Assembly (NCBI GenBank): GCA_910574455.1
Contig: CAJSYZ010000002.1
Coordinates: 2,195,671 to 2,259,670, forward strand
DNA: 64,000 bases
Reading direction: 5' to 3'
Source of the DNA: Trichaptum fuscoviolaceum
Taxonomy: Eukaryota; Basidiomycota; Agaricomycetes; Hymenochaetales; Trichaptaceae
Position numbers and translations under genes: made by a program. The notes beneath the pieces were generated by a model. It was not told where the DNA came from. It saw nothing but the letters and a program-made list of their open reading frames with translations, and ran no database searches. Below are positions 1 to 13,000 of this stretch, one piece after another. Every line of letters begins with the position of its first letter. The stretch's first letter is position 1.

Positions 1-15
1 TCATTAGATTACTAG

Positions 16-96
16 GATTACGCATTTGATGCCTTTCATTATTACAAGGAAGGGAAATAAGTCCTTGAGCGGAACATGTTCATGGACGCGCAATAG
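16..96 (+). pseudogene. 3' exon of a second yippee copy, with premature stop
   Basis: The window opens inside an intron. The acceptor AG is at 14-15 and the exon starts with codons for DYAFDAFHYYKEGK. This matches the last exon of the intact yippee gene at 5047-5127, but the Tyr codon TAC that follows GK there is TAA here (58-60). The rest of the exon is still recognisable up to the original stop TAG at 94-96. The stop would remove the last 12 residues. The upstream exons lie outside the window, so it is not known whether they survive. This is either a decaying duplicate or a shortened but functional copy. The homology continues into the downstream flank. Confidence 0.75.
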
Positions 97-435
97 CCGT
101 CTGCTTGCGCTATAAAACCTCTTACGGGGCTCAGCTACATGCACGACATACGTCACTGACTCTGCTCGTCTGAGGAACTATCTTTTAATACCTTCCATGG
201 ATTGCTCACGCAGACTACACACTATCACCACCAATCGCATTTGCGCTGCACTTAGTATTCCGTCTCTGGCAACATACATGTTACCCCCATACCATCTCAA
301 CTGCCTGGACGCATGTCTGGAAACTGACTCCGCTGCTGTATATCCGCTTCACCCTCGCTCATCGCGTACGCGTGCATTCTTTGCCCCCACAGACAATCTT
401 GAGTGGCTTCCAGGACGAATGTTATCTTACCTAGG
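16..435. repeat. Segmental duplication, copy A (yippee 3' exon plus downstream flank)
   Basis: This stretch aligns by eye with about 5047-5545. Shared blocks include the yippee last exon, the ccg(t/c)ctgcttgcgct block after the stop, the ctgaggaactat/ctgaggagctag block, a block around atcaccaccaa(t/c)cgcatttgcg, acatacatgt(t/c)acccccata, and gctgtatatccgcttca. The copies differ by many substitutions and short indels, so the duplication is not recent. The boundaries are approximate and the left end is outside the window. Confidence 0.75.
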
Positions 436-686
436 ATAACTCTCACTTTGCTAATCTTTAGCAGGCCAGTTCAGTTCAGCGAACCTAACAACTGGAACAC
501 ACTACAGGTGAACACCCGTACTGGTGCTCACTATTCATTTCTATTGGCTCCTCTCTATTTCTATGATGCTCCGACCTCAAACATTTGAAGGTGTTTTGGT
601 ACAAAAAGTTGACGGGGATAACCTTTCTCGGCGCGAGTCCGAAATTGTCAGTATCATCCCCATTTTTTCTGATTTTACTCAAGCTC

Positions 687-3171
687 ATGTCTCTGAGACA
701 GCAGTCGACTGAACTGACTAACCAAGAGATTGAGAAACCTCCAAAGCTACACTTGCGAGGTCATGATGTTGGCCGCACATTGGAATCTCCCGTCTCTCCG
801 GATTTACCGAGTTTTTCCACTGTCGTTCCTACCATTCTGGACACAAAGGATGCAATCTGCGATCAGCCCTCTGATCAGAAACCAAGGCCCGACAAGCTTG
901 GCCTCAGGATGGCCAGCGCCTTCTTCATGTTCTTCACATGTGGGTGGGGAGACGGAGGTACGTTATTCGACAACATCTTCAGCTACACCTATCTAACTCG
1001 ATGCTCCTACAGTCACCGGCACAGTGCTTCCATGTACGTCTCATGACCTCAAGTGAATTGAATGCAGCTAAAGGCTAAGCTTCATTGGCGACAATTAGAC
1101 TTCAAGGAAGATTACGAGTTGAGCTACATGATATCTTCTCTTCTATTCGTCACTAGTACAGCAGGGTGTGTCTCCTAGTCTGACGAATACTCAGCGTATT
1201 CTTACGGGTATTCTCCACAGTTTCGCCATTGGTGTCCTGCTATTTGAGCACATTTATGTCCTTATGGGTCGCGGCCAACAGAAACATCTAGTAGTGACCG
1301 AGTCGCCCTTTGGCTTCTGTTCGCGAATCCGGAGATTTCTACCGAGATTATTTTCGGAACAAAAACGGATATATTCACATTCACCAAGTCTTGCGAGATT
1401 CCGAATCCTTGTTGCGGCGAGTATTATGCACGCTTGTTTTTTTATCATCATGGGCACAAGCGTTAGCTATGCCAATGTGCTCGTTGGATACTCTGTCTCT
1501 GCGTTTTCCAGGGCGTTCTTATATGGTAAGCCATTGAGTTATATCCCCTAATCTCTTCTAATACTACAGTTTGGTTAGGAACTGCGTACGAACCAATTTA
1601 ATTTCTTCTAGCTGATGTATGTCCAACATATAATTATTCACAGCAGCGCCTATGTTGCGTCTACCCCGAGACGACCGCTAGGCCTACTTTATGCCTGTTT
1701 ATGTGGGTAACATCTATCAATCTCCCAGTTCTTATCCCTGATGGTCCGTGAAGCTGTCGGTGCATTTCTGGCTCCATTCGTCTGTCAGACATTGCTTGCT
1801 AGAGGTGTTCCTTGGGAGCGCTTTTACCTTGGATCGCTGGTCTTGTCCGGAATTAATACCACATTCCTCGCCATATCTTTCCGTCCTACACGTAAGGAAC
1901 TGGAGGACGAAGGCCATTTCTCTTCTCCGTCCGCGCAGCCCTGCATCGAAGCCCAGCTTGAAGTCAGTCCTATCGCAGATGATAAGGGAAGATCGATGAA
2001 TCGGACGGATGCGATCCTGAGCGAGAAGACATCCAGTTCTTCCGTGTCAGCTCCGTCAGGGACTAGTAAAAGAGATTGTGGGTCTTCGATTTTCGATGAG
2101 TGACCGGAAGAAGCAGCTGATCTTGTTGAAGCGCTCCGTTACGCTCTTAGCTTGGGATACACATGGGCATTCTGCTTTTTTGTATGGGTATACAGTGGAA
2201 GGTACGAGTCGACGGACGCTTGCAACAGCCTTTCACTGATTTGTGCTTGTAGCGAAACTACTACGCAGGGCTATGTAAGTAATGAATTACTCGCCTTTGT
2301 CCCGTTTCACTGAAAACATAAGGGATAGATGGTAACCTATCTCTTGAGTGTTCGGGTTAGTAACATGAATAATCTTTAATTCTCTATCAATCTTAATTAA
2401 CACTCTTCTTTAGAACGCAGATCCGAAAACCGTTGGCTACGTTAGCAGTGGCTTTTGGGCCGGCATGGCCATTAGTCGTATAATCACGGGCTTCGTTTCT
2501 CCTCAGTTAGTAATCTATTCCTTATACTGTTTGTTGTCGCTGAGGATCCTTGCAGCTTATCGTTTAGACAGCGAAAGCATGCAATCCATGTCTTAATGTG
2601 CGTATCTCCTTCAAGCTATATCATCGAGTCGCCGACTGACTGAATTGACTCACAGTGGTAAATCAGTTACATATCTTCAATCCCCATGCTCATGAGACAC
2701 TCCAACAGCCATAGGATTCTCGATGCATCTTCTAATCTGGTTTGTCAACTCTGTGTTTGAAAACGCGTTCTCAACCGCGATCATTGGACTCGTGTACGGA
2801 CCGATCTTCCCAAGTGTCCTTGCACTTGCGACGGATATCCTACCGAAAGAGGTACACATGGTTGCGATGACAGTCATGTAAGCGCTCTTCTATCCATTCT
2901 CCTGCGTCTAATGAATGTTACTCAACCTCTCCGACTTTTCCTGGTAATAGTTCCGGCTTTGCAAACCTTGGTGCATGTGAGTTTAACTATCATGTTCATT
3001 GAGTGACCACGGCTAAACAAGACCTACCTCACAGCGACTTTCCCATTCCTGACCGGCGCTATGTCGAGCTTGAGTGGGCCCCACGTACTGGTTTACGTGA
3101 CGGTGGCTCAAACAGCATCACTGATACTGTTCTGGTTCTTCTTCCCTTCAAGACCAAAAGCTCACTTCTAA
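687..3171 (+). CDS. MFS transporter, Bsc6-like fungal family
   Basis: A major facilitator superfamily permease of the plasma or organelle membrane; the substrate cannot be inferred. The start MSLRQQSTEL is followed by a hydrophilic N-tail and the first membrane segment MASAFFMFFTCGWGDG. Visible exons run 687-957, 1013-1033, 1099-1165, 1221 to about 1524, and so on to a TAA stop at 3169-3171. Recognisable family stretches are VGAFLAPFVCQTLLARGVPW (before the central loop), GYMVTYLLSVR, VGYVSSGFWAGMAISRI, GLVYGPIFPSVLALATDILP and SGFANLGA. A TGA at 2101-2103 lies in frame, but it falls inside a plausible 51-nt intron (gtaaaa...agcag) that leaves the frame open, so the gene looks intact. The loop between membrane segments 2 and 3 is unusually long (about 46 residues) and may hide an intron that I could not place. 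The gene is flanked by the two yippee copies. Confidence 0.8.
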
Positions 3172-4555
3172 TGTGCTTAACTCACAATAATCCGAACAGC
3201 CAGATTTTGGTCCAAGACGATCGACATACATAGGAAGGGGCGAAACGAACGAAAGTCCATATTTCATATCTTGCTTTCTAGCAATGGGCTATGTAATGTT
3301 GATAATGGTATTTGTTGACGTACTAACAACGTATGTAGAAGTATCGACCGTTCTACTATGTGGTACAGGTTACCGTGTAAGTACCCTCGCCGCTCGGGCT
3401 GGATCCCATAATTCGGATTTCTCCAAAGCTTGCACGGTAACGGCCGAAGATCTCGATTTGGATGTGTACCTTCCCGGTCTTTGACGTCGTGCTATGGATG
3501 ATGGCGACCACTTCATCCGAAGACGCTCGAACCAGTGCAGAGGGCGACAGTTGATAACAACTCTCAGTGTATTGATCATGTTTTAGGGGAGATAAAATCA
3601 TGCCTGAAAGGTGCACTTTGATGAGATAGGACCCTCTACTATTACAAGGGGTGGGCATAAATGTGGATACGGCATGTAAGACATGCGCATTTTGTTGTCA
3701 ACGACTGCGTAGAAGCGCCTGATACATGATGTGCTAGTGCTGCGAGGCACTATGAGTCACGTTGGAAATGCGCATATATGCGGGTAATGTCGTACATACA
3801 TGCAGTCACGGTACTCTTTCTGTCCCGGATGTAGACTCAGATTCCGCTACTTTATGCTGCAGATGCCGGCGACACTGGAGGAATATAGAGCACGACAGGA
3901 CACGACATCATTTCGTTGCTTTCCATATTCGAGCTGTACAGATGATCTGGCTCATGAACCGGAGATTACAGCGGACGATGCACTCGCCCTGATGTACCCC
4001 GACAAATTCGGGCTCGGATGGTTGCTCAATTCGCTCAGTTACACCCAGTTTGGCACTCTGATCTTTATGCGAAGTATGAAACACGAATAAATGGAGATAT
4101 GAAAACGCGACATGGTGGCGAGACTATGCTCGACATGATATGAATATGTTCTCCGGGTGACTCTAATGCCAGTCACAGCTGCCAGACAGACTCGGGTCAC
4201 CGGCCAAGCCATCTTATCTCACGTTCCTCGGCTCGGGTGACTGCTCTCATTTGTATAAAGGGGATTCACTCCGTCCGCATCCTTGCGCTTACACCCCTAC
4301 CACCATCTCACCTCAACAGCACTTTGTGCTCTTCTTCCCTGTACTTTCTTGTGCTTGGAACACTCGTGAGCATTGAGACTACGTAGTTGTGATAAACTCA
4401 TACATTGAACTCGTCCACGCAACAAACGCGGAGTGTCGTGTGCGCCTAAGACCTGCCCTAGACCCCATTAGCGTCTCAGCCTACCGTCTTTGGCCTTTGT
4501 ATCCCCAGACCACCTTTCACGCCTCTAGCGAATTCAGAGAACTTTAGCTGTCAGG
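3172..4555. other. Intergenic region between MFS and yippee genes
   Basis: No coding region is supported. The open stretches at 3356-3658 (minus) and 3762-4090 (plus) lack recognisable domains or convincing splice structure. The right part is the yippee promoter and leader. Confidence 0.5.
4254..4260 (+). promoter_or_regulatory. TATA box candidate upstream of yippee
   Basis: TATAAAG lies about 300 nt upstream of the yippee ATG and is followed by a C/T-rich leader, so a long 5' UTR is implied. This is a sequence match only. Confidence 0.4.
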
Positions 4556-5127
4556 ATGGGCATGCGATACAGGCGATACCTCGCAGGTGCACGCATATAC
4601 GGGTGCTCCAAATGCAAGACACACCTCGCCACCATACATTCGATGATCTCAAGGGTGAGCATACTTATGCCTTTCAGCTCCCATGTCCAATGAGCTAAAT
4701 GACATGTTGCGTGGCATCTGTGAAGGCATTCAATGGCCAGCATGGACGTGCCTATCTATTTGAAGGAGTGTAAGTGGCGAGCACCTCAATTTGTGATCTG
4801 TATATTCTCCGTTCTCAACCGAGTATTCGCCTTCGTTCTCCGTCCGCGCAGTGTCAATGTCGTCGAGGGTGAGCCCAGCGAACGTCAGATGACGACTGGG
4901 AACCACACCGTCCGAGATATCTACTGTGTCAAATGCAACACCATTCTAGGCTGGAAATACGTGAGTTGCTGATGCTCCATTCCTTCTTTTCGCCGAATAG
5001 AACATCTGAACTTCCAAACGACTGATACAACTTATCATATTTATAGGACTACGCATATGATGTCTCTCAGAAGTACAAGGAAGGAAAATACATCCTTGAG
5101 CGGAACCTCCTGATGGACGTGCAGTAG
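4556..5127 (+). CDS. Yippee-like zinc-binding protein
   Basis: A predicted 110-residue protein of the yippee/Mis18-type zinc-ribbon family. Family members act in nuclear or substrate-adaptor roles, but their function in fungi is poorly known. Four exons join cleanly: [20 protein letters not shown]..., [35 protein letters not shown]... and [20 protein letters not shown].... The two Cys pairs expected for zinc are present (CSKC near residue 17 and CVKC near residue 73), with the family signatures [14 protein letters not shown] and LGWKY. The length is normal for the family. The 3' exon and downstream flank have a damaged duplicate at the left end of the window. Confidence 0.93.
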
Positions 5128-5545
5128 CCGCCTGCTTGCGCTAAGAAGGCCCATCTTGCTACTAGGTCCAATCGGCAAACGTTACTGACTCTTCTCATCT
5201 GAGGAGCTAGCTTTCAATACCTTCCGTGAACACCTTCCATGCATTGCTCGCACAGGCTACCACGATATACCGCACTATCACCACCAACCGCATTTGCGAT
5301 GCACTTATTTCGTCTCTGGCTATTATTAAGAGGGTGACCACATACATGTCACCCCCATAGCGTCTCAGCCGCCAGGACGCTCGTTATCTTGGAATTGACT
5401 CCGTTACTTGCTGTATATCCGCTTCATGGTCGTTCATCGCGCGCGCGCGCACGGGCCGTTTGTCCTTCGATGTCATAGTATTCGCTGCCTAGACCGTGGT
5501 GAATAGTCTTGCATGTTGGAATGGCTTCATCAGGACGAACTTTCC
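5047..5545. repeat. Segmental duplication, copy B
   Basis: This is the counterpart of 16-435. It begins exactly at the last yippee exon and continues some 400 nt past the stop. Here the exon is intact. The spacing between copies (about 5 kb) spans the MFS gene and the first three yippee exons. Confidence 0.75.
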
Positions 5546-6026
5546 ACGTAGGGTGTCTACTTTAAAATGGACTCCTCACACACAGGCTCCCACAGTCTGT
5601 ATGGATTTCATTTCACCCGTTCATAGCATGTCTGGTGTTCAATTTCGCATGACATCCCTCCTTCCCTCGTATATAATTATCGGTGTTCTCTCTCGCTTCC
5701 CTAACTTTGTTATATGCCGGGTAAAGATTGACTCTCAATTTTTTCTGTTGGTATTGTCTCTCATGCGTCAGAGTAATATATCTTCGAAATATAAAGTTAA
5801 CTGTAGATCTGTCGTTACCGAGAACGTCAAGGTTGTTTTACCGATGTGAGAGCCTATGACATCATTATCAATCACCTATGGTTGCTATGATTGGATGCCA
5901 GTGTGGCTGACAACAACTTGAACTTGAAGTCTAGATTACGTGTCTCGGAGATTTCGGAAGCGATGGATGAGTCTCGAAAATTCGATTCCGTTCGACTCCG
6001 AGGCCAGTCTGAAAGGAAGATTACTG

Positions 6027-6028
<2 letters not shown>

Positions 6029-6059
<31 letters not shown>

Positions 6060-6062
6060 TGC
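6029..6062. repeat. (ATGT)n microsatellite
   Basis: About eight tandem ATGT units, uninterrupted. It lies in non-coding DNA. Confidence 0.95.
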
Positions 6063-6542
6063 GTTGAGAATGAAGATGAGAATTTCAACTGAGACATAGT
6101 ATGCATTCGTGTTATTGTCTTTATAAGGTTGAGTTCAGTTCTGAGAGCATTCCGTTCAAGAGATTAGACTGTTTAGAATGCAGGGTGAGAGGCGGAAGAG
6201 GCCGGAAGCGATGATTGGCAGTGGAATTACGCATCGGAAAGAACGGCGCGTGGATGCCGATCCCCAACCAAGCGCGTTAGCCACTCACGGCTTGCTCACT
6301 GCTTCCTGTTCTCCTCATACCCCCAACGAATTCGAAATATTCCCTTTTATCCCTCCTTTTCAAAAGGCCCGCTTTGGCATTCGTCATAACGGCTGTCCGT
6401 TCCTTTCTCCCTCAAAATCTCTGACTTATCCTCACGACCCTCTCCCATCACTCCGACACCCTACCCAACGAAACGCATTTTGCCCTGCTGTTGTATATCG
6501 ACATCAAAAGTTTTGAAGGAAGTATCGACTTGCGCGGGAGTG

Positions 6543-6549
6543 TATAAAT
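6543..6549 (+). promoter_or_regulatory. TATA box for the small hypothetical gene
   Basis: TATAAAT lies 85 nt upstream of the ATG at 6628. That is a sensible distance for a fungal core promoter with a short leader. Confidence 0.5.
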
Positions 6550-6627
6550 ATCTTGTCGCAAGTGAGGGTACTGCGAACAGTTCGGTGGATTAGCCTTTTT
6601 ATCGTTTACCGCGAGACTTCAAAGGAG

Positions 6628-7076
6628 ATGGGTAAGTTTTACTTTGCGCTGTGGGGTGTTTCTAGTTGCCCCCACCTTCGGCCTTTTATACACGCCGTAG
6701 GATGAAGTGAGCTGACTCTATCTGTTCTATTTCTCGTACGATAATAGCAACAGTAACTGCAACTGCAACGATTACCCCAACCTTCCCGAGGCGCAATGTG
6801 CCTTCCGTGTCTTCCCCGCTTGCGTCTTCGTCAAAGGGCTCTTCACAATTACAATCAGGACCGGCAGCGAGAAAGGGACCGGCGTTCCCCACGTCCCGCC
6901 CGATCAGGCCGTTTGCGAGCATCGCGTCGTCGCTGCAGGCAGGCGTGACCACCTTGTCGGCGAGCGGGAAGGTCGAGAAAAAGCCGGTGAAGATTATCGA
7001 GCCGCCAGAAGGTTTCAAGATGGGCTTTTTCGTCCTTAACTTGACCCAGGCGGAGCTCAGCCGACAAGACGACTGA
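6628..7076 (+). CDS. Small hypothetical protein, Ser/Pro-rich
   Basis: Exon 1 is only ATGG (6628-6631). A GTAAGT intron ends at ataatag (6747), and exon 2 runs from 6748 to TGA at 7074-7076, giving about 110 residues. The N-terminal half is Thr/Ser/Ala/Pro-rich (MATVTATATITPTFPRR). The C-terminal end is more complex and looks constrained (KKPVKIIEPPEGFKMGFFVL). No signal peptide, membrane segment or known domain was recognised. Support comes from the TATA box, a consensus donor directly after the start codon and an open second exon. An ATG-proximal intron is common in highly expressed fungal genes. The family is unknown to me and no function is assigned. A probable 3' UTR intron (gtatgt...ttgcag) follows the stop. 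Confidence 0.55.
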
Positions 7077-10000
7077 CGCATTCAGTCAGAGGTATGTGCG
7101 CCTATGCACGTCTTTCCGTTCTTGCAGGAAGGCTTATCAGAGTTCATTCCTCACAGCGCTTCTCTCGTTCTCCCTCTTATGGTCTTGTCTTTCATCGTCG
7201 TCATCTCCCAGCCGTTTTGGGCCTCCCTTTTATGTCTTTCCCTTTCTTGACACAACCAGAGTTGTAACCTTAGATTTCGCTACGCACCAAGCCGATAAAT
7301 TAACACTATCCTCATCCTTCTCCGCAACTTGTTGTCCTTATCCCCTCCGACTTCCAACAATATACCTCCCTTTGACTCTTCACATCACCTGTTGCTGAAG
7401 CTTATTACCTATATCCCCTTTTCCTTGCCATCTTGCCCTGTCGCCGTCGCTAAAAACAATACATAGCGCAGAAGAATGTCCCAATGTACAGTAGTCCAAC
7501 TTTTTAGTAGTATCATGCATCAATGCAAGTGACCCTTGGTCTATTCAAAGACTATCTGCTCCATTCTCAGTTTAGATGCGTGAAGTTCGTAGTAGGTGAG
7601 TTTCAACTTTCAAGGCAATTCAGATAAGATAGGTCTTTCGGCCTGTGTTATGCATGCGGAATGACAAGTGAAGCCGCGTCAAAGGCTTTGTCACCGATGT
7701 TGACCAAAAAGGACTCGTGTCGATCACTCTTCGGAAATCTCCATCTCTTGCTTTTTTCCGTTGTCTAATAAATGCTGCAGGAATAAAACATGCGTGTTCT
7801 TAGACCGAGAGGAGTATCGGTTTATGCTGCTTTATGAATGAGCGTGTCCACTTTAAACAGGCCAAAATATTATTACAAGCTGTTTTAGACAAATGGATTT
7901 GATAAAAAGATACACATAATTGCCACATACCGCAGATTGGGATCGACCGGGCATTGCCACTGATCCTTTTTGAAATTGTGCATTGTCTAAATGTCGTTCA
8001 TATACTTGCGATATGTACACGACGTCGACTAAGGATATCATTATTGCACAGGAGGCCAGACATTAAAGGTTGACAATGTACACACTGATGCGCAGCGGGC
8101 GACTTCGTAATCGCCACCTCATGTTGACCAGACTTTAGGCATGAATTTGGCTACCGGTTTCCCGCATATCTTCAGCCTGAGAAGTAATTTGGCGATTGAC
8201 GATTAGTGGTACTAGCCGACTGTACACTCAGATCCGTGCCAAATGATTCGATATGTATCAGGGAAGCAGTAAGATTACTCCTGTGGAACGTGTATTTCCG
8301 TGCTTATTTAAATGCATCTGATCTAATGCGCGCCTGTCTTCTGGAATACTTATGCACAGGATTTAGTTCAAGTTGTCGAGCGGCGTCCCCACTGCAGCCA
8401 CAAAATCCAGAAATGGAAAGTGCAGTTCAAGTTTGCACTCCGACTAAACATAGCCACATCTGGAACTTCCACCCTCTCCTCCAAGCCCCTTCGCCTTTCT
8501 TCCTTCCACATCAGCCCTTCTCGACGCGACGACAGAAAATGAAAAAGGCACTAGACACGCGCGATAAGCCAATATAGGCTTTATTGGAAACCTATATCAA
8601 CGGGCGACGGCCCAACAAACTATCTTGTTAAATCCAGGGCTAAAAAGAAGAGAACATAATAGATGTCTCTGGCTTTTGAATTGATGCACAGCGACCAGGT
8701 CTCCTCGTGGCTCTCGGCTAGGTGGCAAACCTCCTGCTTGTTGGTCTACACGTGTCCTTCTGAAGATCGGCTGGCAGAGCCTCCGCGCTCTTACCAGTTT
8801 TCCGGGATGGAATGCGCTCTCCGTATAGGGATTGATTAAAAACGCGACAATTCTGCCCTCTGACTTTTCTCTTTCCTTGGAGGCGAAGGCGCATATCAGG
8901 CTCGGAGGGCGCCCTATCCGAAAGCGGTGCGGTGCTCGCCCGGTCTGCTCACCTCACTTCGGGACGGACGACTGCGGCCGTCGAGGGGCGAACTTCCGGT
9001 GGCACGGAGTTCGGGTGCTAATTCGTCACGACTAATCCGTTACGAGAGTTCCACAGGAAAGCATCTGGATTTTCTGTTATCTTCGGGACCTTGTCGACGG
9101 CGATGGAGGAGATTGTAGAGGAGTCTCAAAGTCAAAAGTCTGGAGCTAGATACTTACCCCTCTAGTCTGCTAACCGAAGACACATGTGCCTCGAACTCTG
9201 CAAGCTGGACTGAATTGGACTGGATGAAGGCATGAGGGATACCGGAACCGGAGTTATGACGCAAATGTACGTTGAAGATGTTATAAAATCTCACATAAAA
9301 CGGAGGCGATTATTTTCCTCCTGTATTACGCATATTCACTTACTATCGTTGTCAGGGATGCTCCGACCAGGTGGAGGGCATTGCAGATTAAGCGTTGGGA
9401 GACAGGACCAGGATACGTTTACAAACCCTTACGAAAGTGGGGATCTTTGTGATAATATCTTCATCCGTCCCGAAGAGATGGGTTTATATCGGATGTGATC
9501 ACTCGATGCGGGCTGTGCGCGGATGGCATGGTGTCCCATCGACGAGTCTGCCGAAGGAAGGTGTTGTCCATTCTACGCATCTACGATTCAGGCGAGAACA
9601 ATAAGGCGAAGCCGCAGATGGGACTTCATTAAGCCGCTGTCGACGCCGTGTTCACTCGTCATACCCTCCGTACATGGGCGTTTACAGAGTTTCGTGCCAA
9701 CGGAAAACAATCGCAGAGGGCAGGGAAGTGCAAGCTTCTCGAGGAGTGGCATAGAAGTCTGCGGAATTAGATGTCGGCGCATCGAGGAGCACGTCGGAAA
9801 TGGCCTCATCTATTACAAGACATTGCTCGTACGCGTGCCGGCCTTGTTCGAGTTGCGTTGTGCCTCTCACGCTCTTTGTAGTCTTACTCTCGCCGTACCG
9901 AAGCTTCCTGTGCTGGTTTTCGGGGTGATGAATCATGAGCCAGGCTTGTTCAAGACCAACCCTGTTCATCTTGCATCTCTTGACACCTCCTGTCTCTTTT

Positions 10001-13000
10001 ATCGATCCCCTATTGGTAGTCTCTTCCTCTCAGCATACACTACTAGGCTCTCAACAACTCCGATGCGCACGGTACGATGCTCACGCGGATCCGATATCGC
10101 AGGCGCCTTACCAAGGGCCTCGGAATTCGAACGCATGCAATTGTTGGGCGTAACAGGCGTGTCAGTCTGTGCTTCCTAAGATTTGGTGCAAACAACTCTG
10201 CTGCTTTGAAAGGACTTATTGCGCGTCGGATGGAGGGCTTCTGTTCTTTTTTGTGAAATCTGCTCGGCTGCTTGCTGCGACAAATGCGTTCCGTACCAGA
10301 TGTCTGATTATTTTTTCCAGTGCTCTTTCTTGATCTACGCGGATACCGCATACCGATAAAAGGATAAGGAATCAGAATTCGACTCGGTAGTTATGATCCG
10401 CTGAATACTTCCAACTGATCAGCAGATCCTGCACCTTCCGATGGTTGCCCACTTCATCCCTCTTTGTACGTACCCGAAAGTATGTTGGACGCTTTCGGCG
10501 ATTTCCATTGCTTATGGATCCTGGATCAACGCAGTTAGCAATTACGGTCTCCGATGTGGCTCAATGATGCAACTTATTCTTGTCGAGCGCCATATGCCTC
10601 ACGTGAATAATGCAGAACTGAAGCTCACACTGAATGTCCGAGCTACGGATCTGAGGGAAACCTGAAAACAGGGACATGCCTACTTCGGTCTTCCTTGTAC
10701 GTACTGGGGGAAACCATACGTATGCTCAGGTGTGCCTGGGATGGTGCATGCATACACTTCAAGTTCGGCGCCTCGCTATTCCTGTGGTCTCCGGCGGATA
10801 ACTCTATCGAATCGCCTGATAGATGGGCGTGCCTTGCGATTGATAGTCAATCACTCTATCTCCGCGTTTTTGACGAGGCTACTCTGGATATCGCCTCTGC
10901 TGGGAAAGGGAACAACAGCTTTGCAATTGTCTGGTTCATGCTGGCTCGCTCACTCGAATGCATTTGATGCAATGGAAAATATGGTTTAGTGATGAGGGAG
11001 GTCTACACTAATAGGTGTTTATGATGGCGGGTCCGAGTCTACAATCGCTCGCTAACGATCGAAGAAAGCTTCCGTCAAGCGTATACTGGAACCGGCCGGC
11101 GGGAAGGATGAACTTATGCTAGGAGCGTTCGAGTTTTCAAGAAATTGTGAGGTAGACCTACATGTATATGTAACATGTTGATGCGCTGCTTTCAGAGGTG
11201 CCTTACTTTTGTCTATGGATCCGACTCGACAAGCGCCCCGGGTGGATTCAGGAATGCACACATGCAGCGTTGTGGGGTTTCTTCCTCGAGGTGATGATCT
11301 CCTTCACCCTTCGCGTGAATTTGATTCCGACGACGGAGACTCGGTTTGACCGCATGCCTCGACACCTTTTCGTGGGATGACGATGATGGAACGGGTCAAG
11401 ATGAACGTATTTGAACAGGACAAAAAGGAGATGGGGACCGAGGAGGGGCCGTTCGGACCTGGAGGGAGTAAGGGATGGATCCGTGGGTGCTTCTTCTGCG
11501 CTCGGGTAGCTCAGGCGGACCCGCGGTGCCATCTCTGTATTCTCTGTCCGTCGTGCATGGCACACCAAAAGCAAGATCTTTTCTCGCGCGCGCCATCGTG
11601 GCTAAGCCTCGATTCGAATCACCATACGTGTCTCGCCGAACTCACGATGATGATGGACAGATGGGCTATGTGGTTGACCGGTCCCCTGAGTGTTCACCGG
11701 TCACGATATGCACAGCACGTCAGCCTACCGCCTGCACGACATCTGTAGGGATGTACGCGCGTAGGGGGGAGGAGAAAATTAGATTTGGTATTAATAAGTG
11801 ATAAAATGAGTTATAGTAAGTCATTTTAGTATATTATGTATCTGATTTGCCTAGCCTGACTCCATCCGTGGGTATTCATGCACGTTATCGCACCTGAGTA
11901 TGTGGGATAAGCACGTCCAATAGCATGCTATGTTTTGTCATCTTACAAGACGAGGAAGACAGGCAAGTTACAACATACGTACGGCTCTGCGGAAAGATCT
12001 GTGGGGAGCGCTGCTGCCATTGCAGATAGATGTGCGCACAGCCCAGTATAGGTTGGGGAAGATCCAGTTCAGGCTAGGACAAGGAGCTCTGCAGGAGAAA
12101 GAACTTGCGAAGGCACTAAATATACGTGCTGCGAAGGATGTTCATTGCATGTAAAAGGCAGTGTGCTTAGGCCCGTGTAAATGTTCTCAGGCTCCATAGA
12201 AGGACTTATTGTCCTGGCTTCACTTTCCGAGTCCCAATCCCCTGCAGTTATCACTCCCGTTTCTCATAAGAGAACATTCGAGTATGGGTTCTGTGGATAT
12301 AGGCTCTTTCCCCCCTTTCGAGAAAAAGAGTTCCAGCTAAGCGAGTGGACGAATGGGAAGCGCTTCTTGCACCTGTAAAAACGCCCAGGTTGTCCGTGAG
12401 GCCTCCGTTGTCCAGATGTACTGATCCAAGTAGCCAAGTTTCGATGGCGTGTCCATGTCCTGGCCGTGGTCACGGGTCCCGGCCTCAGGCTTGCGGGGTG
12501 CACTACGAAGAAATCTAGCGGCTATTGGGCGGTTCATAAGGTGCAGTTCTAGACAAGTCCTATCGGTTGGTGCTGCTGGTCACTGGTCGCTGGTCATCAG
12601 ACTGGAGCAGGACCTAGCTAAGGAGGATTAGGGGCTTGATGCGTGTAAGATATCCTTTCTTTTCTTGCCCTTTTGTGTTGGAGTTACGAATATCCACGCT
12701 CAGTGCTCCTGTTTGGGCAGTTTTGTTGTCCGGGTTGTTGTAGTCGCAGACCCGTGAAAAGAAAACTTTCCTTCACTCTTAGTTGCGTGATTCGAGAGGA
12801 GGAGAAAGAGAAGAGGAGGAGGAGAACAACGTCGTCCCGTCGGCCGGCGGGTGAGCGTAGTTAAGACTGTGCAAGTGATGGCTTGTCTAAAGCTAATGTC
12901 TTTTTGTTGCGTCCACGACCGTTATCCGAAGTCAATCTCCGGGAGGAACCAATCTTTATATCGCGGTCTACTGTACTGCGCGGGAAATGGGTCGACGGGC

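Larger units (their letters stand above)
5546..6627. other. Intergenic region with microsatellite and promoter
   Basis: No gene is supported. It contains an ATGT tetranucleotide run and the promoter of the small gene that follows. The open frame at 6178-6516 has no family resemblance and ends just before a TATA box, so it is treated as non-coding. Confidence 0.5.

Noticed and set aside
2101..2103. Nonsense codon in the first MFS gene, as evidence of a pseudogene
   Set aside because: A 51-nt intron with standard ends covers it, and all other exons are intact.
8576..8605. Short inverted repeat ataggctttattggaaacctat as a possible transposon end
   Set aside because: No partner copy, target-site duplication or transposase is seen nearby.
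9523..10179. 218-residue open frame on the plus strand
   Set aside because: It is the longest frame in the gene-poor block, but it has scattered Cys/Arg/Ser composition, no domain, no splice-linked extension, and equally long frames on the other strand.
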